Shown in pieces: positions 6,664-13,938 of a stretch of 20,065 bases of DNA. The stretch's first letter is position 1, and each line of letters starts with the position of its first letter. A program made the position numbers and the translations under genes. Under the pieces are notes generated by a model that worked only from the letters and a program-made list of their open reading frames with translations, did not search any database and was not told the DNA's origin. Origin of the DNA: Prolixibacteraceae bacterium (GTDB lineage Bacteria; Bacteroidota; Bacteroidia; Bacteroidales; Prolixibacteraceae); assembly GCA_003516705.1 (NCBI GenBank), contig DPCJ01000105.1, forward strand, positions 1 to 20,065. Direction: 5' to 3'.

Positions 6664-7371
6664 ATGAAACGAACCTTTTTTGTATTTCTGCTATTATTTC
6701 CTGTAATATTCCTGAAATCGCAACCTGTTAAAATTATGCTTGTTACAGGTGGTCATGCTTTCGATACCCTTCAGTTTTTCGATATGTTTGATGCGCTTCA
6801 GGAAATTGAATACGAACATTTTCAGCAACCAAAAGCCAACCAGCGGATTGCTGCCGGAAAAACCGGCGACTACGATGTACTTGTATTTTATGATATGTGG
6901 CAAAATATTGGTGAGATTGAAAAATCGGGCTATTTGAAGCTGGCAAACGATGGCAAACCCATGCTTTTTTTGCATCATTCCATTGTTTCATATCAGGACT
7001 GGCCCGAATTTGAAAAAATATTGGGAGGAAAATATGTGGAAAAGGCGAGGGGAGTACCGGTTGAAGAACAGTCGAACTATGAACACGATGTTTGGGTTTA
7101 TAGTAAGGTTGAAAATATTACTCCGGTTACAAAGGGTTTTGGCGAACTCAGGTTTTTCGATGAGATTTACGGAAATGTGCGGATTTCGGACAATGTGGTG
7201 CCTCTGCTGAAAACCCGCCACCCGAAAAGTATGGAAATAATTGCCTGGGAAAACAGGTACAACAATTCAAAAATTGTTTACATACAGCCAGGGCACGACT
7301 ACCGTACTTTTGGAGAAGAAAGTTACCGGAAGCTGCTCACGCAGACCATTCATTACCTGGCAGGGAAATAG
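6664..7371 (+). CDS. Secreted ThuA-like domain protein
   Basis: A 235-aa protein with an N-terminal signal peptide (residues 1 to about 20, ending LKSQ), so probably periplasmic. The rest is one ThuA-like domain, a glutamine-amidotransferase-like flavodoxin fold: VTGGHAF (27-33), DYDVLVFYDMW (69-79), LFLHHSI (101-107) and the late PGHDYRTFG motif. ThuA is known from trehalose use in rhizobia; in Bacteroidota, ThuA domains are common in sugar-use loci, often with oxidoreductases or transporters, and their chemistry is poorly defined. No catalytic Cys of a true amidotransferase is seen at the elbow, where His-His-Ser stands instead. It is followed after 47 bp by the MFS transporter gene on the same strand, which suggests joint handling of a mono- or disaccharide. 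Domain assignment good; reaction unknown. Confidence 0.82.
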   Translation: MKRTFFVFLLLFPVIFLKSQPVKIMLVTGGHAFDTLQFFDMFDALQEIEYEHFQQPKANQRIAAGKTGDYDVLVFYDMWQNIGEIEKSGYLKLANDGKPMLFLHHSIVSYQDWPEFEKILGGKYVEKARGVPVEEQSNYEHDVWVYSKVENITPVTKGFGELRFFDEIYGNVRISDNVVPLLKTRHPKSMEIIAWENRYNNSKIVYIQPGHDYRTFGEESYRKLLTQTIHYLAGK

Positions 7372-7418
7372 AAAATCAAGAGAATTAATCAAATATTCAA
7401 ATCATTAAAACTAAAACG

Positions 7419-8741
7419 ATGACTAAAGATGTAAACCAAAAACGATTGTTTGTTGCAGCGAGTCTCGCGCTTGTGGTAACCGCGGTTACCTTCGCCATCA
7501 GGGCACGCATTGAAAGTGTTTTTATCGACGATTACGGATTAACCGCCGAACAGGTGGGACGCGCATTCGGACCCGCTTTCTGGGGTTTTGCCGTAGCCAT
7601 GTTTGCCGGTGGTTACTTTATCGACATTGTAAAAACCAGAACCATTGTTTGGATGGCTTTCGGACTTCACCTTGTAGGAATTATTTTGTTGCTGATGGCC
7701 AAAGACTACACTTCGCTGTTTATTGCCAATGTATTTATCGGGCTGGGCAACGGAAGTGTTGAAGCTGCCTGTAACCCACTTGTAACAGCGCTTTTCCCCG
7801 AAAAGAAAACAAAAATGCTGAACCGTTTTCATGTGTGGTTCCCGGGCGGAATTGTAATTGGCAGTTTGCTGGCCGCGCTGGTAATGGATCAGCTGAAACT
7901 ACCCTGGCAGGTGCTCGTGAGCCTGTTGTTTATTCCGCTTGCCATTTATGGGTTCCTGTTCTTCGGACAAAAAATTCCGGAAACCGAACGTGTTTCAACA
8001 GGTGTTACCTATAAAGAAATGATGCGCAATGTGGGCGCTCCTATTACCATTACGCTTGCCGTTATTTTTATGATTCTTGTGGCTACAAATTCGGCTATTT
8101 CGGCAGCCGTTACTTCAAGTTATGCTTTGCCGCTGATTATTGTCGGAATCATTGCAGTTGCCATCATAATTGAAGGCAGATTGGTGAATAAAATCACGCT
8201 GTTGTTCCCGTTTATCTTTTTTTGTATGTTACTTACTGCATCAACTGAGCTGGGCACAACGCAGTGGATTAACGCTTTGCTGGCCAATAACGGCATTCAC
8301 CCGATGATTATTCTGGCTGTTGTAACCGGATTGATGGCAGTTGGCCGTTTCTTTGCCGGTGGCCTCATTCATCGGTTGAATCCTCCGGGAGTGTTGTTAG
8401 GTTCGGCTGTTTTTGCAGTGGCTGGTTTGTTTTTGCTCAGCAAATCGGAAGGACCTGTAATGACAGTAATTTCGGCTGCAGTTTTTGCCGTGGGTGTTTG
8501 CTATTTCTGGCCAACCATGATTGGCGTGGCTTCGGAATATGTACCCAAAAGTGGTGCGCTGGGCATGTCGATTCTCGGTGGAGCTGGTTTCGTGGCCACT
8601 TCAATGGTTTTGCCGATTATGGGAAAATCAATCGAAACTTCGGGCCCGCAGGCAACATTGCTGAATATGACAGTTTTGCCAATAATACTTGTAGTTCTTT
8701 TTGTTATTCTGAATGTAATTGTAAGAAAGAAAAAGGCATAA
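7419..8741 (+). CDS. MFS transporter, probably sugar or sugar-derivative importer
   Basis: A 440-aa integral inner-membrane protein with about 12 hydrophobic spans and the Major Facilitator layout: GGYFIDIVKTR (residues ~64-74, the loop 2-3 motif in degenerate form), a conserved FIGLGNGSVEAACNPLV segment near the fourth span, and a central charged loop (about residues 185-205) with PETERVSTGV between the two halves. The GLGNG..EAACNP pattern recalls the FucP/glucose-galactose permease branch, so a proton-linked monosaccharide carrier is plausible, but the substrate is not visible. It starts 47 bp after the ThuA-like gene and shares its transcript. A hairpin with a T-tract 26 nt after its stop ends the unit, facing the minus-strand GH110-like gene. 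The C-terminus is a short basic tail (VRKKKA), expected on the cytoplasmic side. Confidence 0.88.
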   Translation: MTKDVNQKRLFVAASLALVVTAVTFAIRARIESVFIDDYGLTAEQVGRAFGPAFWGFAVAMFAGGYFIDIVKTRTIVWMAFGLHLVGIILLLMAKDYTSLFIANVFIGLGNGSVEAACNPLVTALFPEKKTKMLNRFHVWFPGGIVIGSLLAALVMDQLKLPWQVLVSLLFIPLAIYGFLFFGQKIPETERVSTGVTYKEMMRNVGAPITITLAVIFMILVATNSAISAAVTSSYALPLIIVGIIAVAIIIEGRLVNKITLLFPFIFFCMLLTASTELGTTQWINALLANNGIHPMIILAVVTGLMAVGRFFAGGLIHRLNPPGVLLGSAVFAVAGLFLLSKSEGPVMTVISAAVFAVGVCYFWPTMIGVASEYVPKSGALGMSILGGAGFVATSMVLPIMGKSIETSGPQATLLNMTVLPIILVVLFVILNVIVRKKKA

Positions 8742-8762
8742 AAATCTGTAAAATCGTTTATA

Positions 8763-8798
8763 AAAAGGACTTCTTCCGGTGTTGGGGGAAGTCTTTTT
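8763..8798 (+). terminator. Terminator after the MFS gene
   Basis: GACTTC (8768-8773) pairs with GAAGTC (8788-8793), extended inward by TTCC against GGGG with G-U pairs and outward by A-T pairs. T5 follows at 8794-8798. It starts about 20 nt after the stop codon. Confidence 0.75.
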
Positions 8799-8820
8799 GC
8801 TTTAAAATGAATGTCAAGTC

Positions 8821-8896
8821 AGGGTGTCGCACCCGCCTGATCTCGGGCAGGGATTGTATCCGCCTTTAATTCTCCCGGCGGTTAAAAACCGCCGCA
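8821..8896. repeat. REP-like cluster of small palindromes between convergent genes
   Basis: Several short hairpins are packed in about 75 bp: GGGTG-TCG-CACCC (8822-8834), CCCG...CGGG within 8832-8847, GGAT-TGT-ATCC near 8851-8861, and CGGCGGTT-AAA-AACCGCCG (8876-8894, 8-bp stem). It is more GC-rich than its surroundings and lies between the convergent MFS and GH110-like genes, the usual place for REP/BIME-type elements. The last hairpin may also help end the minus-strand transcript. Whether it is repeated in the genome cannot be seen here. Confidence 0.4.
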
Positions 8897-8902
8897 CCCC
8901 AA

Positions 8903-10780
8903 TTATTCTACTTTCACTTTCAGGTCTTGTTCCGGAGAACATTTCAACTCTCCGTCCGGCGTATGTTTTAGTAAAATATTTCTTCCTAAAATGTCACCTT
9001 CAAAAGTGTTGTTTTCAATCCCTATGTTTTTACAACCCTCGAATGAAAAGGTGTATTTGCGTTTGTGGTAAGGTTCAAAACGGCTGCTTTTGATGAGTTT
9101 ATTGTTGCTGAAACTGATGCCGTTCACCGATTTCGCAAAAAGTACCGGATAGTCAAAAGGGTGAAACTCATTACCAGTAATCCGGATGTTCCGGTGAAAC
9201 TGCCCCGATTTTGTGTTCATCTCCGGTATCTCAGGATAAACCGAAATAATGCCCTCGCAGAACTGATAAGAGCTAGTGTTGCAAAGTTCGGTAAAAGTGT
9301 TGTTTTGAATCAGCACGTCGGTAACAGCGCCCGATTCGTACCAGTAGTTGGCATCGCCACAAATCAGAATTGCGCTGCCGCTGCTTTCGAAAATATTGTT
9401 TTCAATCACCACTTTTCCGGGGGTTGAAACAAGCAGTCCGCGCGCCCGGCAACTGCCAAAATGATTCCCTGTAACTTTCAGATCGGGGCCCCAGGTAAGG
9501 TTTTCGAGTGCGTCGCCGGCCTCAAATCCTGCCGGAACTTTTGTTTTTAATATTAAAAGAAAGGTTGAATTGTCGAGCATTTTGAAACCGGCAACTTCTC
9601 CTGTTCCCAAAGTCTGCATTGAATTGTTTTCGATGAACCCGATTTTATCGCCCGCGTGCCCCCAGTTTAATCCGATGCTTTGCTCGTGCATAAATTTGCA
9701 TTTCAGTTGCTTTCCCGAAACTTCAAGCACTTTTACGCTTGTGCCATGCACATTCACCGGATCGTCCATCAAACCTGCAAATTCGCAGTTTTTAATGGTT
9801 ACAAGTCCGCGGCAGTTTGAAATTTGAATACCATCGTCGCCCCCACCAAAATAGCGGTTTTTGGCTTTGTTGGGAATGGCCTTGTACCCGTCGAACGTAA
9901 TGTTTTCGCTGAATTGTGCCAACGCACCCAACCCTGTGGCATGATACAGATTTATATTTTGAATGGTGATGTTTTTTGAATTCTGAATAAAAATGCCCGA
10001 ATGAATGCGCTCTGCAAAACGCATCACAAGGTAATTACCCACAGCGGGTTTGCGTGTAAACGGAAAGTTGATTTCAACAACTCCGGGCAGGATATTTTCG
10101 GCAAGGTATTTTTGCCAGTCTTTTCCCAAACAGCCATTATCACCGGTTTGCGGAACCACAAAACGACCGTCGCGGTCAAATTCCATCGTGCTTTTCCAGG
10201 GTTGAAGGTTTTCTTTTGTAGTTCCGAAAAAAAGCTTTCCATCTTCAATTCTGAATGGAAATTGTTTTACATCGATGTTTACGCGAATTGATTTCTCGTT
10301 TACTGCCAAAACCTGTGCTTGTGCAATCAGCGGTTGTTCCCAGTCGATACTGATATTCCGGAGAATTATGTTCTGACAATTATCAAAAGTAAATGGCTGC
10401 ATTTGTTCATGAAAAATCAGCGTGCTGCCGTTTCCTTCAATTACCAGGTTTTTCCGGTTTTCAAACAAAAGCGCGCAATTCCGCGGATTTACATCGGTGG
10501 TATTCGATTCGAAATAAGGTCGTTTAATGCTTTGTTCGGGGTAAAAATGCCAGATGCCCCGGTTAAAAACGATTACTGTTGGTTTTGTGTCGTCAACAGT
10601 TTTCAACGCATTGTGAATAATTTCAGTACAATCCCGTTCGCGGGTTTTGTGCAACCCGAAATCTTTCAGGTAAATAATAACCGTATCTGTTTTCTGTGGT
10701 TGAGAGGCTATTGAAAAACCAAACCCGGGGACTGATAATCCAGAGAAAATCAGCAGTAATATGAATACTGATTTCTTCAT
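8903..10780 (-). CDS. GH110-like alpha-1,3-galactosidase (parallel beta-helix)
   Basis: A 625-aa protein with a signal peptide (about residues 1-26). The body is a right-handed parallel beta-helix, shown by repeated N-I-x-I and NN-x-F rungs (for example NSKNITIQNINL, 267-278; IENNIFESS, 459-467). Several blocks match what I know of GH110: RDCTEIIHNAL (49-59), an Asn/Arg-rich ESNTTDVNPRN (91-101), IEGNGSTLIFH (114-124), GGGDDGIQI (312-320), LMDDPVNVHGT (337-347) and CGDANYWYESG (474-484). Asp315/316 and Asp339/340 have the spacing of the Asp cluster implicated in catalysis in characterised GH110 enzymes. GH110 members invert while removing terminal alpha-1,3-linked galactose from blood-group B/linear B antigens or carrageenan-type galactans. 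It starts only 2 nt after the sulfatase stop, so the two are co-transcribed. Other beta-helix families, such as polysaccharide lyases, are the alternative. Confidence 0.78.
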   Translation of the reverse strand: MKKSVFILLLIFSGLSVPGFGFSIASQPQKTDTVIIYLKDFGLHKTRERDCTEIIHNALKTVDDTKPTVIVFNRGIWHFYPEQSIKRPYFESNTTDVNPRNCALLFENRKNLVIEGNGSTLIFHEQMQPFTFDNCQNIILRNISIDWEQPLIAQAQVLAVNEKSIRVNIDVKQFPFRIEDGKLFFGTTKENLQPWKSTMEFDRDGRFVVPQTGDNGCLGKDWQKYLAENILPGVVEINFPFTRKPAVGNYLVMRFAERIHSGIFIQNSKNITIQNINLYHATGLGALAQFSENITFDGYKAIPNKAKNRYFGGGDDGIQISNCRGLVTIKNCEFAGLMDDPVNVHGTSVKVLEVSGKQLKCKFMHEQSIGLNWGHAGDKIGFIENNSMQTLGTGEVAGFKMLDNSTFLLILKTKVPAGFEAGDALENLTWGPDLKVTGNHFGSCRARGLLVSTPGKVVIENNIFESSGSAILICGDANYWYESGAVTDVLIQNNTFTELCNTSSYQFCEGIISVYPEIPEMNTKSGQFHRNIRITGNEFHPFDYPVLFAKSVNGISFSNNKLIKSSRFEPYHKRKYTFSFEGCKNIGIENNTFEGDILGRNILLKHTPDGELKCSPEQDLKVKVE

Positions 10781-10782
10781 TA

Positions 10783-12357
10783 TTATTTTTTCAAAGCTTC
10801 GTTGTAAAGGTTGATGAATTTCAGATCATTTTCGTCGCTGTCGCCATATTGGGCGCGGAGTTCTGCTAAACGTTCGTGCAGCATTTTCTGTGCATCAGCA
10901 TAAGCAGGGTCGTTGTAAATATTCTTCATTTCCTGGGGGTCTGTTTGCAGATCGTACATTTCCCACTCGTCGATGTCGTAGTAAAAATGTATCAGTTTAT
11001 AGCGTTCTGTGGCCACTCCGTAATGGCGTTTTACCATGTGTACAGCAGGATATTCGTAGTAGGTATAATAGACGGCATCGCGCCATTCTCCGGTTTCGCC
11101 ACTCACTAACTTTCTGAATGATTCACCCTGCATTTCGTCGGGAATTTCAATGTTTGCATAATCGAGAAATGTGGGAGCAAAATCGAGGTTCTGCACAAGC
11201 TTCCCGATTTTTGTTCCGGGTTTTATTTCTTTTGGATAGCGGATGAGCAGCGGCGTACGGAACGATTCCTCGTACATAAACCTCTTGTCGAACCAGCCGT
11301 GTTCACCAAGATAAAAACCCTGATCGGAAGTGTAAACAACGATTGTGTTCTCAGCCAGACCGGCTTCATCGAGATAGTCGAGCACTTCGCCCACACCGTC
11401 GTCAACCGACTGAATGCAACGCAGGTAATCTTTGATGTAACGGTTGTATTTCCACAAAGCCAGTTCTTTTCCGGTTGGCATGTTTTTCAGCAGTTGCTGG
11501 TTTTCTTCTTCATAGGCAGCCATCCAGTCGGCGCGCTGTTGCGGGTTCATTCGTTTAATATCTCTGTAAAATTCGGTGGTATCTCCGTTCGGATCAACAA
11601 TCAGTTTAAAGTCGTGTCCCCAGATTGCGTGTCCGTCAATTTGCATTTCCTGCTCTTTGGCAGCGCGGCCGCGGCCTTCGTAATTATCGAAAAAATTGGA
11701 GGGTGGTGTAAAAGTTACTGTGTCATAAAGGTTCAGGTATTTTGGAGCCGGCAGCCAGTTGCGGTGTGGCGCTTTCTGGTGGTAAAGCGCGCAGAAAGGT
11801 TTGTTGGGGTCGCGTTTGTTTTTCAGCCAGTCGAGCATGGTTTCGGTGATAATTTCAGTACAATACCCCTCGATTCTTATTTTTTCTCCGTTCACCAAAA
11901 AATCGGGGTTGTAATACTGACCCTGCCCGGGTAGCACCATCGAAAAGTCGAAGCCCTGCGGAATACCGTCAAGGTGAATTTTCCCAATCATGGCAGTCTG
12001 GTAGCCATTGGCCTGCATCAATTTCGGAAAATTAGGCTGGTTCCAGTCAAACGGCATCAGATTATCAACTTTACCATTTATAAAACTGTGTTTTCCGGTA
12101 AGCATTACTGCGCGGCTTGGTGCACAAATCGAGTTTGTAACACACGCCCGGGTAAAAATGGCGCCTTCGGTTGCCAGTCTGTCGATGTTTGGTGTGTGGT
12201 TCAGACCTGTACCATAAGCGCTTATGGCTTGATAGGCATGGTCGTCGCTCATGATAAAGAGGATGTTGGGATGTTGCTGTTTTTGATTTGTATTGCAGCT
12301 AAACATGCCAAAGATTATAAACAAAATAGCAGAGAATTGAGTCAGATTTACATTCAT
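10783..12357 (-). CDS. Formylglycine-dependent sulfatase lipoprotein (S1 family)
   Basis: A 524-aa protein with lipobox MFSC (Cys21), so a membrane-anchored periplasmic or surface enzyme. It has the S1 sulfatase signature SICAPSRAVMLTGKH (76-90), with Cys78 the residue to be converted to formylglycine by a maturase not present here. Metal-site residues are Asp38/Asp39 (MSDDH) and Asp345/Gln346 (TSDQG); Lys126, His128, His198 (KAPHRN) and Lys358 fit the active-site positions of the family. The DDHAYQAISAYG opening and YTSDQGFYLGEHGWFDKRFMYEES block resemble the subfamily with N-acetylglucosamine-6-sulfatases (S1_11), but substrate cannot be set by eye. The C-terminal part (~420-510) holds the usual small subdomain. 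It is first in a two-gene unit with the GH110-like gene and divergent from the ROK/susCD unit, which points to a sulfated galactose-containing glycan. Confidence 0.92.
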   Translation of the reverse strand: MNVNLTQFSAILFIIFGMFSCNTNQKQQHPNILFIMSDDHAYQAISAYGTGLNHTPNIDRLATEGAIFTRACVTNSICAPSRAVMLTGKHSFINGKVDNLMPFDWNQPNFPKLMQANGYQTAMIGKIHLDGIPQGFDFSMVLPGQGQYYNPDFLVNGEKIRIEGYCTEIITETMLDWLKNKRDPNKPFCALYHQKAPHRNWLPAPKYLNLYDTVTFTPPSNFFDNYEGRGRAAKEQEMQIDGHAIWGHDFKLIVDPNGDTTEFYRDIKRMNPQQRADWMAAYEEENQQLLKNMPTGKELALWKYNRYIKDYLRCIQSVDDGVGEVLDYLDEAGLAENTIVVYTSDQGFYLGEHGWFDKRFMYEESFRTPLLIRYPKEIKPGTKIGKLVQNLDFAPTFLDYANIEIPDEMQGESFRKLVSGETGEWRDAVYYTYYEYPAVHMVKRHYGVATERYKLIHFYYDIDEWEMYDLQTDPQEMKNIYNDPAYADAQKMLHERLAELRAQYGDSDENDLKFINLYNEALKK

Positions 12358-12671
12358 GGTTTCCAGATTGAGATTAAAGTTGTTTTTAGTTATTACAATT
12401 TTAGCACAAAAAGATAAAACAAGGATACAGAAGTATAAATTATATCTGTTGAAATTCTGCTTTTTATACCGAAACAGTCGTTTTTATTAATGTCCCATTG
12501 TCCGTTTTCAAAATTTAGTTTTCAAGTTTTCGAATCCTACTGATTTTGAAGTGGGGAGAAACATGTTTTAAAAACATATAAACATGCAATACTTTTTAAA
12601 AAATTTTAACAAATATTTGTAGATATTAAAATTAGGCTTAAATTGTGCCGTGTTTTATTAAAATTTGTAAA
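12358..12671. promoter_or_regulatory. Divergent intergenic region with two AT-rich palindromes
   Basis: This 314-bp gap separates the sulfatase (minus) and ROK (plus) start codons and must hold both promoters. Two perfect palindromes stand out on the ROK side: ATGTTTT-A-AAAACAT (12563-12577) and ACAAATATTTGT (12609-12620). They are 32 nt apart edge to edge and about 51-95 nt before the ROK start. ROK repressors such as NagC and Mlc bind AT-rich palindromes, so these are candidate operators. No exact TAnnTTTG box was found in either direction. The sulfatase side (12358-12540) shows no gene and no clear structure. Confidence 0.45.
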
Positions 12672-13919
12672 ATGATTTTAAAAGCAAATACAGATAAACT
12701 TAATCTTTCGGGAAACGAGCTTAAGAAGTACCGGATGAAAAAGAGGATTTTACATTATCTGTACCAATATGGTTCTTTATCAGGCACATCGCTTGGGAGT
12801 AAAATCGGGGTAAGCTTTCCAACAGCGCTGACATTACTTAATGAACTGATCGAATTAAAATTTGTGGAAACTTATGGTACAGGAGCATCGAGCGGAGGAC
12901 GAAAACCAAATATGTACAGGCTCTCTGAAAATTCGATTTATATAATAGCCTGCGAACTTGGTCGCTATGAAGGTAAAATAACCATTTATAATGCACATAA
13001 CATTGCAGTTGCAGCAGTCACTCGTTTCGAAACCTCAATTGACGACAATGAATTGGTAAATAAAATTTACTCCAACGCACAAAAGTTAATTAAGGCTCAG
13101 GGAATTGATGATAGCCGGATTTATGGCATTGGATTAACAATGCCGGGTTTGATTGATGAAATAGGAGGAATAAATCACACCATAAAAAATGTTGCTTACA
13201 GAAATGTAAAGGAAAGGCTGGAAGCCAAATTTGAAAAACTTGTTTATGTAAACAACGATGCACGAATGCAGGCTTACGGGGAATATATCTTTGGCAAGGC
13301 CAAAGGACATGCAAATGCAGTGATTATTAACTGGAGCTGGGGTATTGGTATGGGCATGATTTTGAACGGAAAGTTATACAACGGCTCAACAGGTTTTGCT
13401 GGTGAGCTTTCGCATACCAAATTTGTTGATGAAGGCGATTTATGTATCTGTGGAAAACGGGGCTGTCTTGAAACCATAGGTTCTTCAAATTTTCTGGTAA
13501 ACCATGCAATAAAGGGAATTCAGGAAAATGTTGTTTCGCAGCTGACCAATGGATTTAAAAATTGTTTACTCGAATTACAGCCTGAAGATGTTATTAATGC
13601 TGCAAAATCGGGCGATGAATTTGCGATTTCGTTACTGAATAAAATTGGGTTAGCGCTCGGGAAAGGATTATCGTTCACCATTCAGTTGTTAAATCCCGAA
13701 ATTATTGTTTTAGGAGGTGTTATTTCGCAGGCCAACCGGTTTGTTTTAACACCGATTCAGCAGTCACTCAATAAGTATTGTCTCGAGCAAATTTCATCAA
13801 AAGTAAAAATAGTTATTTCAGAGAACTGGGAACAAGCTGGGTTGCTTGGAGTTAGTGCCATGCTATTTCAACACCTATTCAGCGACATGAACAGTGAACT
13901 TAAATATGATCGTTTATAA
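12672..13919 (+). CDS. ROK-family transcriptional repressor/sugar sensor
   Basis: The start is placed at ATG 12672 (415 aa); the frame is open to a GTG at 12645, but that adds only nine unremarkable residues. Residues ~22-85 form a winged helix-turn-helix (RILHYLYQYGSLSGTSL... ending in the ROK signature SGGRKPNMY, about 74-82). The rest is an actin/hexokinase-like sugar-binding domain: GLTMPGLID (~154-162), NNDARMQAYGE (~194-204), GFAGELSH (~241-248), and the ROK zinc motif CICGKRGC with Cys258, Cys260 and Cys265 plus His248. Usual ROK kinase loop GTGIG is here NWSWGIGMG, so kinase activity is doubtful and a pure sensor role more likely. The stop is 19 bp before susC, implying autoregulated co-expression with the SusCD importer. 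Ligand unknown; a monosaccharide or derivative released from the target glycan is the natural guess. Confidence 0.92.
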   Translation: MILKANTDKLNLSGNELKKYRMKKRILHYLYQYGSLSGTSLGSKIGVSFPTALTLLNELIELKFVETYGTGASSGGRKPNMYRLSENSIYIIACELGRYEGKITIYNAHNIAVAAVTRFETSIDDNELVNKIYSNAQKLIKAQGIDDSRIYGIGLTMPGLIDEIGGINHTIKNVAYRNVKERLEAKFEKLVYVNNDARMQAYGEYIFGKAKGHANAVIINWSWGIGMGMILNGKLYNGSTGFAGELSHTKFVDEGDLCICGKRGCLETIGSSNFLVNHAIKGIQENVVSQLTNGFKNCLLELQPEDVINAAKSGDEFAISLLNKIGLALGKGLSFTIQLLNPEIIVLGGVISQANRFVLTPIQQSLNKYCLEQISSKVKIVISENWEQAGLLGVSAMLFQHLFSDMNSELKYDRL

Positions 13920-13938
13920 ACACTTAAAATTAAAACCT

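Noticed and set aside
11299..11934. 211-codon open frame opposite the sulfatase
   Set aside because: Antisense shadow of the conserved sulfatase coding sequence.
12645..12671. GTG start for the ROK gene
   Set aside because: The extra nine residues show no family features; ATG 12672 is closer to the usual length before the helix-turn-helix.
13894..13938. Upstream start for the SusC-like gene
   Set aside because: It would overlap the ROK gene and place 15 residues before a standard signal peptide.
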